Below are positions 18,460 to 26,925 of a stretch of 64,000 nucleotides of DNA, piece by piece. A model generated the notes under the pieces. It was not told the DNA's origin. It was given only the letters and a program-made list of their open reading frames with translations, and did no database searches. Source of the stretch: Kribbella rubisoli (GTDB lineage Bacteria > Actinomycetota > Actinomycetes > Propionibacteriales > Kribbellaceae); contig NZ_SHKR01000017.1 of the NCBI RefSeq assembly GCF_004217145.1, forward strand, positions 186,001-250,000, in the 5' to 3' direction. Every line of letters begins with the position of its first letter. Position 1 is the stretch's first letter. A program made the position numbers and the translations under genes.

Positions 18460-19056
18460 ATGGTCACCGCCCGTATAGACCTGACCACGACAGAACCCGA
18501 CGAAGAGCCGTTCCCGCTGCTGATCGCGGTCGCGGCCTCTGCTGAGCAACGCGTCCGGCTGGCTGAGCTTGTCGACGACGTCGCACCGCTGCTGCTGGTC
18601 TCCAGCCTCGACGAACTGCGTCGGCTGCTGGTTCCCGCCCAGCAGCCCCCGCCCGCTGCGCCCGAGCACCCCGAACCTCCCGAGCCCGATGCGGTCGAAG
18701 CCGCCGCGGTCCGGGCCCCGGGCGAGGAGCCGGACGCCGACGTACTCACCATCGACCGGGCCCGCTCGGTCGCCCGGTGGCGCGACCGGGAGATCCAGCT
18801 GACCGAGCTCGAGCACGACCTGCTCACCCGGCTGATGTCGACTCCGCTCCGCGTCTGGTCGTACGACGCTCTGCACCAGACCGTCTGGCGCGACCTCAAC
18901 GTCCGCGGCACCGCCGACGTCCACTCGGTGGTGAAGCGCCTGCGCCGCAAACTCGACGAACTCGGCACGACGGTCACCATCGATGCCGTCCGCGGCACCG
19001 GCTTCCGTCTCACCGATCACCAACGCCCGATGATCACGAATCTCCGCGCGGGGTAA
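18460..19056 (+). CDS. OmpR/PhoB-type winged-helix regulator with reduced receiver domain, copy B
   Basis: 198 residues, clear paralogue of the gene at 13156. N-terminal FPLLIAVAASAEQRVRLAEL and PLLLVSSLDELRRLL match copy A; a Pro/Glu-rich linker (about 63-90) follows, then the winged helix with SVARWRDREIQLTELEHDLL, WSYDALHQTVW, HSVVKRLRRKLDELG and GTGFRLTDH. No phospho-acceptor Asp region is recognisable. The ATG at 18460 has no obvious ribosome site, so a later start or leaderless translation is possible. TTGACA occurs just upstream at 18444-18449. It is divergent from the protease gene and is followed at once by a perfect inverted repeat. Confidence 0.8.
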   Translation: MVTARIDLTTTEPDEEPFPLLIAVAASAEQRVRLAELVDDVAPLLLVSSLDELRRLLVPAQQPPPAAPEHPEPPEPDAVEAAAVRAPGEEPDADVLTIDRARSVARWRDREIQLTELEHDLLTRLMSTPLRVWSYDALHQTVWRDLNVRGTADVHSVVKRLRRKLDELGTTVTIDAVRGTGFRLTDHQRPMITNLRAG

Positions 19057-19060
19057 CTCT

Positions 19061-19134
19061 AGTGTCCCGTAGGCGGTGTGGCTTGGCGCTACCGGCGCCC
19101 AGGCACGCACAAGCCACACCGCCTACGGGACACT
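19061..19134. repeat. perfect 24-bp inverted repeat (foldback) before thrC
   Basis: Arms 19061-19084 (begins AGTGTCCCGTAGGCGG) and 19111-19134 are exact reverse complements, with a 26-base loop containing its own 5-bp stem (GGCGC 19085-19089, GCGCC 19095-19099). It starts four bases after the regulator stop and ends six bases before the GTG of threonine synthase. It may terminate the upstream gene, act as an attenuator on thrC, or be a small mobile or dispersed palindrome. The weak ribosome site (GGGG) lies at the foot of the stem. Confidence 0.9.
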
Positions 19135-19140
19135 GGGGTT

Positions 19141-20298
19141 GTGACCTTCTCTGCGCTGAGTCATCTCGAATGCCCTCGTTGTGGAGCAACCCACGACGCC
19201 GACCAGATCATCGGCCTCTGCCCGTGCGGCTCGCCGCTGCTCGCGCGGTACGACCTGCCGTCCGTCACGGTGACGCCGGCCGCGTTGGCCGATCGCGCGC
19301 CGGACCTGTGGCGGTACCACGAGCTGCTGCCGGTGCGATCGCCCGACAACGTGGTGACGCTGGGGGAGGGGATGACGCCGTTGCTGCCGTTGCCTCGGTA
19401 CGGCGCTGAGCTCGGGGTCGATCGGCTGCTGATGAAGGACGAGGGGCTGATCCCGACCGGTACGTTCAAGGCGCGGGGCGCGGCCGTCGGGGTGTCGCGC
19501 GCGTACGAGGTCGGCGTACGGAAGATCGCGATGCCGACGAACGGGAACGCCGGGTCCGCGTGGGCGGCGTACTCCGCACGCGCCGGCATGGAGGCGCTGA
19601 TCGCGATGCCGATCGCTGCACCGGAGATCTGCCGGCGCGAGGTGACGGTCGTCGGTGCGGAGCTGGTGCTGATCGACGGGCTGATCGGCGACGCGGCGGC
19701 GTACGTCCGGGAGCAGCCCGGGTACTTCGACGCGTCGACGCTGAAGGAGCCGTACCGCATCGAGGGCAAGAAGACGATGGGGCTGGAGATCGCCGAACAG
19801 CTGAACTGGAAGCTGCCGGACGTGATCGTCTACCCGACCGGCGGCGGCGTCGGCATCATCGGCATCTGGAAGGCGCTCAACGAACTGCTCGAACTCGGCT
19901 GGATCTCCGGCCCCCTGCCGCGGCTGGTCGCCGTACAGTCGACGGGATGCGCGCCGATCGTCCGCGCGTGGGAGAAGGGCCTGCCCGAAAGCGAGCCCTG
20001 GCCGGACGCGAAAACCGTTGCCTTCGGCATCACTGTGCCCAAGGCGCTCGGTGATTTCCTCGTCCTGCAAGCGATCGCGGAGACCAACGGTTGCGCAGTC
20101 GCCGTCGACGACGAAGACATCCTCGCCGAACAGCATGCCGTAGCCCGCATGGAGGGCGCCTTCATCTGCCCGGAAGGCGCCGCCAACTTCGCCGCGATCC
20201 GCACCCTACGCGAGTCCGGCTGGATCCACGCCAACGACCAGGTAGTCGCCCTCAACACCGGCGCAGGCCTGAAATACCCGGAGACCGTGCCGCTCTAG
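19141..20298 (+). CDS. thrC: threonine synthase
   Basis: 385-residue PLP enzyme converting O-phosphohomoserine to threonine. An N-terminal zinc-ribbon-like segment (CPRCGATHDADQIIGLCPCG) precedes the fold. The PLP lysine is in GTFKARGAAVG, the cofactor phosphate loop in YPTGGGVGIIGIWKA, and TNGNAGSAWAAYSARAG is the substrate-binding loop. Length fits the threonine synthase or threonine-synthase-like group. No hom or thrB gene is adjacent, so it is an isolated copy and might be a second thrC or a related PLP lyase. Start GTG at 19141 is set by the conserved CPRCG that follows; the frame upstream runs through the inverted repeat and is not coding. Confidence 0.88.
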   Translation: MTFSALSHLECPRCGATHDADQIIGLCPCGSPLLARYDLPSVTVTPAALADRAPDLWRYHELLPVRSPDNVVTLGEGMTPLLPLPRYGAELGVDRLLMKDEGLIPTGTFKARGAAVGVSRAYEVGVRKIAMPTNGNAGSAWAAYSARAGMEALIAMPIAAPEICRREVTVVGAELVLIDGLIGDAAAYVREQPGYFDASTLKEPYRIEGKKTMGLEIAEQLNWKLPDVIVYPTGGGVGIIGIWKALNELLELGWISGPLPRLVAVQSTGCAPIVRAWEKGLPESEPWPDAKTVAFGITVPKALGDFLVLQAIAETNGCAVAVDDEDILAEQHAVARMEGAFICPEGAANFAAIRTLRESGWIHANDQVVALNTGAGLKYPETVPL

Positions 20299-20627
20299 GC
20301 CGATCGCGAGAAGGTGGTGCGCCACTCGCGCCCGACATGACCAACCAACCCCGGCCCCACCCGGGGATAACTCAGGGGCCAACCCCCGAGGTGGTGGGTT
20401 GCGGAAGCAGATTCTGGCTCCGCAACCCACGATCTCAGGGGTTGGCCCCTCAGCCGTTCGGCGAGCGGTGTGGGTCAACGGCCGAGCTATTTGCGGTGAG
20501 AAGTTTGCTCCTGGCGGCAGAGAAGTTCCGCAAAGCAGCGACCGGGCACTCAGGCAGACGGCTTGCGCAGCTACCCGGAGCGAGCTGCCGACCTGCAGGC
20601 TGCGTTCCGGCGCGCTTCGGTTCCGCT
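20299..20627. other. gene-free gap between convergent thrC and glgE
   Basis: 329 bases without a credible gene; short open frames on both strands have no family resemblance or ribosome sites. The left half holds the 35-base foldback annotated separately. The right half (20454-20627) shows nothing I can name. Confidence 0.7.
20371..20453. repeat. 35-bp imperfect foldback between thrC and glgE
   Basis: Arm 20371-20405 (starts CTCAGGGGCCAACCCC) pairs with arm 20419-20453 at 31 of 35 positions, around a 13-base loop. Each arm also contains its own small palindrome (GGGGCCAACCCC). Between convergent genes it can act as a two-way terminator; the size and nested structure also resemble repetitive extragenic palindromes. 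Confidence 0.85.
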
Positions 20628-22616
20628 TCAGGCTTGCCCGCGACGTACCGCGAGGATGTGCGCGGGCTCGGCGTTGGGGTCTAGTTTGATGTAGTTCTGT
20701 TGGCCCCAGCGCCAGGTTGCGCCGGTGATCTCGTCGTAGACGGTGAAGGTGTCCTCGGGGCGCATGCCGAGGGCGGCCATGTCGAGGTGGACCATCGACT
20801 CGCGGACGGAATGCGGGTCGGTGTTCACCACGATGATGACTGTGTCGGTGTGGCCGTCGGGGGCGGTGGAGCGCTTCGAGTAGCACATGATGGCTTCGTC
20901 ATCGACCGTGTGCAGCGACAGGTTGCGCAGTTGCTGGAGCGACGGGTGCCGGCGGCGGATGTTGTTCAGGAGGGTGAGGTACGGCGCTAGCGAGCGCCCC
21001 TCCGCCTCAGCCGCAGCCCAGTCGCGCGGCCGCAGCTGGAACTTCTCGGTGTCCAAGTACTCCTCGGACCCCGGCCGCAGCGCAACATGCTCGAACAGTT
21101 CGTATCCGGCGTACACACCCCAAGCAGGCGACGACGTCGACGCGATCGCGGCGCGGATCTTGAACGCGCCGGGGCCGCCGTACTGCAGGTAGGCCGTGAG
21201 GATGTCCGGCGTGTTCACGAAGAAGTTCGGGCGCAGGTAGTGCCCGCTCTCCTTGGTGAGCTCGGTGAGGTACTCCTCGAGCTCCCACTTCTCGTTGCGC
21301 CAGGTGAAGTACGTGTACGACTGGTGGAAGCCGACCTTCGCCAGCTCGCGCATCATCGGGCGGCGGGTGAACGCCTCGGACAGGAACACCACGTCGGGAT
21401 CGGTCTTGCGGATCTCGCCGAGCAGGTACTCCCAGAAGTTGACCGGCTTCGTGTGCGGGTTGTCGACGCGGAACACCGTGACGCCCTTGGAGATCCACAG
21501 CCGGACGATCCGCAGTACTTCGGCGTAGATGCCTTCGGGGTCGTCGTCGAAGTTGATCGGGTAGATGTCCTGGTACTTCTTCGGCGGGTTCTCGGCGTAC
21601 GCGATCGAGCCGTCGGCGCGTTTCGCGAACCACTTCGGGTGGTCCTTCACCCACGGGTGGTCCGGCGACGCCTGCAGGGCAAGGTCGATCGCGACCTCCA
21701 GGCCGACCTCGCGGGCGCGGCCGACGAAGTACTCGAAGTCCTCGAACGTGCCGAGCTCCGGGTGGATCGCGTCGTGGCCGCCGTCCTCGGAGCCGATCGC
21801 CCACGGTGAACCCGGGTCGCCCGGCTTCGGGTCGAGGGTGTTGTTCGGGCCCTTGCGGAACGAGTGGCCGACCGGGTGGATCGGCGGCACGTAGAGGATG
21901 TCGAAGCCCATCTTCGCGACGGCCTCGAGCCGCTGCGCCGCCGTACGGAAGGTGCCGGAGGCCCATTGACCCGACTCTTCGTCGTACGTCGCACCCTCGG
22001 AGCGCGGGAAGAATTCGTACCAGCTGCCGTACAGCGCACGCGTCCGGTCGACCCACACCGGGTACGTCTCCGACGACGTGATCAGCTCGCGCACCGGGTA
22101 CCGACCGAGAGCAGCGCGGACCTGCGGCGAGATGCCCGCGGCCAAACGCGCTTCCGGCGGCAAGGCGCCGTTCGCCAGCGCATGCGCGGCATCGCTCAAC
22201 GTCCCGCGGTCGGCACGCACTGCCGGTGGTACGCCGGCCGCCGCACGATCGAAGAACGCGGCGCCCTCGGCGAACATCAGGTCGACGTCGAGGCCGGCCG
22301 GCACCTTGATCTCGGCGTTGTGCCGCCAGGTGCCGTACGGGTCGCTCCAGCCTTCGACCGCGAACGTCCACGCGCCCTGCTCCTGCAGTGTCACGTCGAC
22401 GGTCCAGCGGTCGGAGCCCTGTCCCACCGGACTCATCAGCATGCGTCTGGTCTGTCCCGACGGCGACGTCAGTACGACGTTCGCGTTCACCGCATCGTGG
22501 CCTTCGCGGAAAACCGTGGCCGCGATGGTGAACGTCTCGCCGACCGCTGCCTTGGCCGGATACGCTCCGGCGTCAACGGTCGGGGTGACCTCGGTGATCG
22601 GGATGCGCCCAGTCAT
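20628..22616 (-). CDS. glgE: alpha-1,4-glucan:maltose-1-phosphate maltosyltransferase GlgE
   Basis: 662-residue GH13_3 enzyme extending alpha-glucan with maltose units from maltose-1-phosphate. The nucleophile Asp385 is in VTVFRVDNPHTKPVNFWEYL and the acid/base Glu414 in VVFLSEAFTRRPMM; both motifs are specific to GlgE. The N-terminal beta domain (about 1-110) and helical insert match the family, as does the C-terminal beta domain. ATG 22616 is chosen from family length (about 660-700); the frame stays open upstream into glgP. It is divergent from glgP rather than adjacent to treS-mak as in many actinobacteria. A symmetrical site lies between the two genes. Confidence 0.97.
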   Translation of the reverse strand: MTGRIPITEVTPTVDAGAYPAKAAVGETFTIAATVFREGHDAVNANVVLTSPSGQTRRMLMSPVGQGSDRWTVDVTLQEQGAWTFAVEGWSDPYGTWRHNAEIKVPAGLDVDLMFAEGAAFFDRAAAGVPPAVRADRGTLSDAAHALANGALPPEARLAAGISPQVRAALGRYPVRELITSSETYPVWVDRTRALYGSWYEFFPRSEGATYDEESGQWASGTFRTAAQRLEAVAKMGFDILYVPPIHPVGHSFRKGPNNTLDPKPGDPGSPWAIGSEDGGHDAIHPELGTFEDFEYFVGRAREVGLEVAIDLALQASPDHPWVKDHPKWFAKRADGSIAYAENPPKKYQDIYPINFDDDPEGIYAEVLRIVRLWISKGVTVFRVDNPHTKPVNFWEYLLGEIRKTDPDVVFLSEAFTRRPMMRELAKVGFHQSYTYFTWRNEKWELEEYLTELTKESGHYLRPNFFVNTPDILTAYLQYGGPGAFKIRAAIASTSSPAWGVYAGYELFEHVALRPGSEEYLDTEKFQLRPRDWAAAEAEGRSLAPYLTLLNNIRRRHPSLQQLRNLSLHTVDDEAIMCYSKRSTAPDGHTDTVIIVVNTDPHSVRESMVHLDMAALGMRPEDTFTVYDEITGATWRWGQQNYIKLDPNAEPAHILAVRRGQA

Positions 22617-22708
22617 GGCGTGGATGAACTCCCTGTGTCTGAATGTCGGAACTACAGGACTGACGTTATCGGTTCCCAGTACTCCGCTGTGACACACGGG
22701 GCTGCAAA

Positions 22709-22729
22709 ATCTTGCTCGCGTTGCAAGAT
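22709..22729. promoter_or_regulatory. palindromic operator candidate between glgE and glgP
   Basis: ATCTTGC (22709-22715), a 7-base spacer and GCAAGAT (22723-22729) form a perfect palindrome in the divergent promoter region. The CTTGC/GCAAG core resembles sites of LacI-family sugar repressors of the MalR type; this is by resemblance only. A related TGCAAAATC lies just to the left, so more than one site may be present. It could coordinate synthesis and breakdown of glucan. Confidence 0.5.
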
Positions 22730-22779
22730 CGATGCATCCCGAAGGTGTTTTGCGCACCCCGGCCCGGTACGGTGTCCCG

Positions 22780-25368
22780 GTGCGAGCGATACGACGATTT
22801 TCCGTCCGCCCTGTCCTGCCTGCGCCGCTGACCGGCCTGGGCACCCTGGTGAACAACCTCCGCTGGGCCTGGCACCCGGAGACGCAGGACGTCTTCGAGG
22901 CCGTCGACCCGCAGTTGTGGCGGACCACCGGCGGTGACCCGGTCAAGCTGCTCGGCGAGGTACCGGCGGCCCGGCTCGACGAGCTGGCCAACGACCACGC
23001 TTTCCTGCGCCGGCTGGAACTGGCAGTAGCCGACCTCGACAGCTACGTGACCGAAGACCGGTGGTTCCAGAGTGCCGGATCGCCGCTGAACGCGGTGGCC
23101 TACTTCTCCCCGGAGTTCGGCATCACCCACGTCCTCCCGCAGTACTCCGGTGGTCTGGGCATCCTTGCCGGTGATCACCTGAAGGCGGCGAGCGACCTCG
23201 GCGTACCGCTGATCGGCGTCGGTCTGCTGTACCGGCACGGGTACTTCACGCAGTCGCTGAACCGTGAGGGCTGGCAGCAGGAGCGTTACCCCCTGGTGGA
23301 CCCGGACGGGCTGCCGATCAGCCTCCTGCGCGATGGTGACGCGCCGGCGACTGTCACGTTGACGCTGCCGGGCAACCGCCAGCTGCACGCGCAGATCTGG
23401 GTCGCCCAGGTCGGCCGTGTCCCGTTGCTGATGCTCGACTCCGACATCGAGGAGAACGAGCCCTCCGAGCGCGAGGTGACCGACCGGCTGTACGGCGGTA
23501 CCACCGAGCACCGGCTGCTCCAGGAGCTGCTGCTCGGCGTCGGCGGTGTCCGCGCGGTCCGCACGTACTGCCGGATCACCGGTCACGCGGCGCCCGAGGT
23601 GTTCCACACCAACGAGGGCCACGCCGGCTTCCTCGGTGTCGAGCGGATCCGTGAGCTGGCCGCCGAGAAGGACCTCGACTTCGACACCGCGCTCGAGGTC
23701 AACCGCGGCGGCACCGTGTTCACCACGCACACGCCGGTCCCGGCCGGTATCGACCGGTTCCCGGTCGAGCTGATCCAGCAGCACTTCTCGGCCGACGTGT
23801 TCGGTCCCGAGGTGCCGATCGACCGCATCCTCTCTCTCGGCGCCGAGGACTTCGAGGGCGGCGACCCGGCGCTGTTCAACATGGCGATCATGGGTCTGCG
23901 GCTGGCGCAGCGGGCCAACGGTGTGTCGAAGCTGCACGGCGTCGTCAGCCGCGGGATGTTCTCCGGGCTGTGGCCGAGCTTCGACTCCACCGACGTGCCG
24001 ATCACCTCGATCACCAACGGCGTGCACGCGCCGACCTGGGTGGCGCGTGAGATCCACGACCTCACGTATGCGAACTACACCGCCGACGAGGACATCTTCG
24101 ACGGCCTCGACAAGACCACCGACCAGCAGATCTGGGAGACGAAGCGGCTGCTGCGGCAGCGGTTCATCGACGACACCCGATCGCGGGTCCGGCAGTCCTG
24201 GATCAACCGCGGCGCGAGTGAGGCCGAGCTCGGCTGGGTCGACTCGATCCTCGACCCGGACATCCTGACGATCGGCTTCGCGCGGCGCGTTCCGTCGTAC
24301 AAGCGGCTCACGTTGATGCTGCGCGACCCGGAGCGGCTGAAGGCGCTGCTGCTGCACCCGCAGCGGCCGATCCAGATCGTTATCGCGGGCAAGTCGCATC
24401 CGCACGACGAGGGCGGCAAGAAGCTGATCCAGGAGGTCGTCCGGTTCGCCGACGACCCGGACGTGCGGCACCGGATCGTGTTCGTGCCGGACTACGACAT
24501 CGCGCTGGCACAGCCGATGTACCCGGGCTGCGACGTCTGGCTGAACAACCCGCTCCGTCCGTACGAGGCGAGCGGCACGTCCGGCATGAAGGCGGCGCTG
24601 AACGGTGCGCTGAACCTGTCGATCCGCGACGGCTGGTGGGACGAGTGGTACGACGACGAGTTCGGCTGGGCGATCCCGTCCGCGGACGGAGTCGAGGACA
24701 CCGACCGGCGTGACGACCTCGAGGCGCACGCGCTGTACGACCTGATCGAGAAGCAGGTCGCGCCGCGCTTCTACGACGGCGCCGTGCCGGCCCGCTGGAT
24801 CCAGAACCTGCGGAACACGATCAAGGATCTCGGCCCGAAGGTGCTCGCCACCCGGATGGTGCGCGACTACGTCGAGCAACTGTACGTGCCGGCCGCGAAG
24901 TCGTCGCGTTCGCTGAACTCGACGTACGACGGTGCGCGCGAGCTGGCTGCGTGGAAGCAGAAGGTGGTCGCGGCCTGGCCGCAGATCCGCGTCGACCACG
25001 TCGAGCTGCAGGGTCTCGGCGACGTGCCGCAGCTCGGTACGACGGTTGGGATCCGCGCGTTCGCTGCTCTTGGCGATCTTGCTCCGGCTGACATCTGTGT
25101 CGAGGTCCTGCACGGGCGCGTCGACGCCAACGACGAGATCACGGACCCGGTCCGCACGTCGCTGTCGCTGGCCGAGACGTACGAGGGCAACCGGCACCGG
25201 TACGAAGGCGAGCTGAAGCTGGACCGCACGGGTCCGTTCGGCTACACGGTCCGCGTCGTCCCGAACCACGCGGCCCTGGCCAGCGTCGCCGAGCTCGGCC
25301 TGGCCGCCGGCCCGTCCGACACTGACGACCCGTCCGCTCCCGACCTCCCGGCCGGCTCGGAGTTCTGA
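22780..25368 (+). CDS. glgP: alpha-glucan (glycogen/maltodextrin) phosphorylase
   Basis: 862-residue GT35 phosphorylase releasing glucose-1-phosphate from alpha-1,4-glucan with PLP as cofactor. It begins RAIRRFSVRPVLPAPLTGLG, the usual start of the actinobacterial form, so the GTG at 22780 is used rather than the upstream ATG. The active-site region EASGTSGMKAALNGALNLSI includes the PLP-binding Lys, and FARRVPSYKRL and ITNGVHAPTW are conserved phosphorylase motifs. The form is the alpha-glucan phosphorylase type lacking the allosteric elements of muscle enzymes. It is divergent from glgE and ends at a strong hairpin. Confidence 0.96.
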   Translation: MRAIRRFSVRPVLPAPLTGLGTLVNNLRWAWHPETQDVFEAVDPQLWRTTGGDPVKLLGEVPAARLDELANDHAFLRRLELAVADLDSYVTEDRWFQSAGSPLNAVAYFSPEFGITHVLPQYSGGLGILAGDHLKAASDLGVPLIGVGLLYRHGYFTQSLNREGWQQERYPLVDPDGLPISLLRDGDAPATVTLTLPGNRQLHAQIWVAQVGRVPLLMLDSDIEENEPSEREVTDRLYGGTTEHRLLQELLLGVGGVRAVRTYCRITGHAAPEVFHTNEGHAGFLGVERIRELAAEKDLDFDTALEVNRGGTVFTTHTPVPAGIDRFPVELIQQHFSADVFGPEVPIDRILSLGAEDFEGGDPALFNMAIMGLRLAQRANGVSKLHGVVSRGMFSGLWPSFDSTDVPITSITNGVHAPTWVAREIHDLTYANYTADEDIFDGLDKTTDQQIWETKRLLRQRFIDDTRSRVRQSWINRGASEAELGWVDSILDPDILTIGFARRVPSYKRLTLMLRDPERLKALLLHPQRPIQIVIAGKSHPHDEGGKKLIQEVVRFADDPDVRHRIVFVPDYDIALAQPMYPGCDVWLNNPLRPYEASGTSGMKAALNGALNLSIRDGWWDEWYDDEFGWAIPSADGVEDTDRRDDLEAHALYDLIEKQVAPRFYDGAVPARWIQNLRNTIKDLGPKVLATRMVRDYVEQLYVPAAKSSRSLNSTYDGARELAAWKQKVVAAWPQIRVDHVELQGLGDVPQLGTTVGIRAFAALGDLAPADICVEVLHGRVDANDEITDPVRTSLSLAETYEGNRHRYEGELKLDRTGPFGYTVRVVPNHAALASVAELGLAAGPSDTDDPSAPDLPAGSEF

Positions 25369-25386
25369 GCCCACAACACAAAAGAC

Positions 25387-25418
25387 ACAACCCCGCCTGC
25401 CTCACCAGGCGGGGTTGT
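25387..25418. terminator. 13-bp hairpin terminator between glgP and the MFS gene
   Basis: ACAACCCCGCCTG (25387-25399), loop CCTCAC, CAGGCGGGGTTGT (25406-25418), followed on the plus strand by TCATTTG. The stem is perfect and sits between convergent genes, so it can work in both directions. It starts 18 bases after the glgP stop. Confidence 0.9.
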
Positions 25419-26876
25419 TCATTTGCCGGGTCGGTCCGCCGTCGTGCCTCGGGTGCGGATGATGCCGTAAGCAACTAGTGCTGCGGCGATCGTGGTGAGG
25501 GTCAGGGCGGCGGTGGTTGTTGCCTGGTGGAACTGGGTGGTTTGATGGGCGGTCCAGTGGGGGGTAGTGATGGGGCCGGCGAAGATCAGGGCCAGGAGGG
25601 TGCCGGTGATGGCTATGCCGGCGGCGGACGTTACCTCCGTGGCGGTGTCGGTGAGGGCGGCGCCGATCGTGGTGCGGTTCGCCGGCAGGCCTCGGAGGAC
25701 GTTGACTCCGGCAACTACTCCGACGACGCGCATCCCGGCCGCGACCAGCACCAGCGCAACCGCGACCCACACGTAGCCGAACCTGCTCAGTGACCCGTAC
25801 ACCGCGAGGCCGAACACGACCGCCGCCGCGCTGATCCAGGCAGCTCGGCCGAGACCGACCCGGCGTACGAATGGGCCGATCAGCGCGCCGCCGGCGACGA
25901 GGACGACCACCTGCGGGAGCATGCCGATCGCGGCCAGCGCCGGAGACCAGCCCCAGTCGAGCTGCAGTTGCAGCGTCACGAGGTAGCCGAGGCCGGCAGT
26001 CGCGAGACCCGCTGCGGCCTTGAACGCCAGGCCGCTGGAAACCAGGGGATGGGCAACGAGTTTGGGATCGAGCAGCGGATACGTCGCCGAGCGCTCGCGC
26101 AGGTAGAAGAGCACCAGAGCCACAACTGCTGCGCCCGTAGTCGCCCACGCAGCCCACGACCCGGCACCCTGGTTGACGAACAGCGTCGGCGCAACCAGCG
26201 CGAGCACGATCGCCGCCGTACCCAACACGGCACCGGCGACGTCGATCGGATCCCGGTGCAGCTCGGCAGGAACATCTGCTGCGATGCCGAGACGCACCCC
26301 GACAAGAGCGAATACGGCGATGGGCACGTTCACCAGCAGCAGGATCTGCCACGGCGCGATCGCGAGTATGAAACCACCCGCCGTCGGACCGACCGCCAGC
26401 CCGACCAGTCCCACGGTCGAGATCAGCGTGGTCGCGCGGACCCGCAGGTCGTCCTCCTCGAACAGCCGGAAAGACAACGCCAGCGATCCCGGCGTCGTCA
26501 TCGCGGCGGCGACCCCCATCGCCACCCGTACGGCGATCAGCTGCTCCACGGTGGACACGAACGCCGTCGCGAGACTCGCGAGACCGAGCAGAACCAGCCC
26601 GGCCAGCATGATCCGCCGCCGTCCGAACCGGTCGGCGCTCGCCCCGAACGCCAGCATCAGCCCGCCGAACACCACGGCGTACGCGCCTGTCACCCATTGG
26701 AGCGCGGTCGTCGAAGCGTGCAGTTCGCGCCCGATCGTGGGCAGGGCGACGTTCAGGATCGAGTTGTCGAGCATCTCGAACAGGAACACCGCGGACAGTC
26801 CGGCCAGCGCCATCCACGCGTCCCGCAGCGAGCGGGGCGGGCGAGCTGCTATGACGGTTGTCTGTGTGGAGGTCAT
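25419..26876 (-). CDS. MFS drug efflux transporter, DHA2 (14-helix) type
   Basis: 485-residue inner-membrane exporter. Hydrophobic segments fit about 14 helices. Motif A is visible as GASADRFGRRRIMLAG and the antiporter motif C region as GLVGLAVGPTAGGFI; LDNSILNVALPTIGRELH is the motif D1-like first helix of the QacA/EmrB group. These use the proton gradient to export drugs or metabolites; the substrate is not evident. It is divergent from a TetR regulator with palindromic sites between them, the standard layout of an efflux pump under its own repressor. Confidence 0.92.
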   Translation of the reverse strand: MTSTQTTVIAARPPRSLRDAWMALAGLSAVFLFEMLDNSILNVALPTIGRELHASTTALQWVTGAYAVVFGGLMLAFGASADRFGRRRIMLAGLVLLGLASLATAFVSTVEQLIAVRVAMGVAAAMTTPGSLALSFRLFEEDDLRVRATTLISTVGLVGLAVGPTAGGFILAIAPWQILLLVNVPIAVFALVGVRLGIAADVPAELHRDPIDVAGAVLGTAAIVLALVAPTLFVNQGAGSWAAWATTGAAVVALVLFYLRERSATYPLLDPKLVAHPLVSSGLAFKAAAGLATAGLGYLVTLQLQLDWGWSPALAAIGMLPQVVVLVAGGALIGPFVRRVGLGRAAWISAAAVVFGLAVYGSLSRFGYVWVAVALVLVAAGMRVVGVVAGVNVLRGLPANRTTIGAALTDTATEVTSAAGIAITGTLLALIFAGPITTPHWTAHQTTQFHQATTTAALTLTTIAAALVAYGIIRTRGTTADRPGK

Positions 26877-26877
26877 G

Positions 26878-26906
26878 CCACTAAGTTAACTCACTAAGCT
26901 TAGTGA
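26878..26906. promoter_or_regulatory. TetR operator between efflux gene and regulator
   Basis: TCACTAAGCTTAGTGA (26891-26906) is a perfect 16-bp palindrome. A further CACTAAG copy lies at 26879-26885 and the junction AGTTAACT (26884-26891) is also symmetrical, so three CACTAAG half-sites are packed into 28 bases covering the whole gap between the two starts. Binding here would block both promoters. Confidence 0.75.
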
Positions 26907-26925
26907 CACAAGGAAGTGAGGGAAG

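Noticed and set aside
13720..20535. AAGTTCCGCAAAG shared between about 13723 and 20522
   Set aside because: A single 13-base match between two sites is expected by chance in 64 kb.
20399..20689. A 96-codon plus-strand frame in the thrC-glgE gap
   Set aside because: It runs through the right arm of the foldback and into the glgE 3' end, has no ribosome site and no family features.
22666..25374. A 902-codon open frame antisense to glgP
   Set aside because: Third-position GC bias of glgP keeps the opposite strand open; the product is Arg/Val/Asp-rich with no family match, and glgP is certain.
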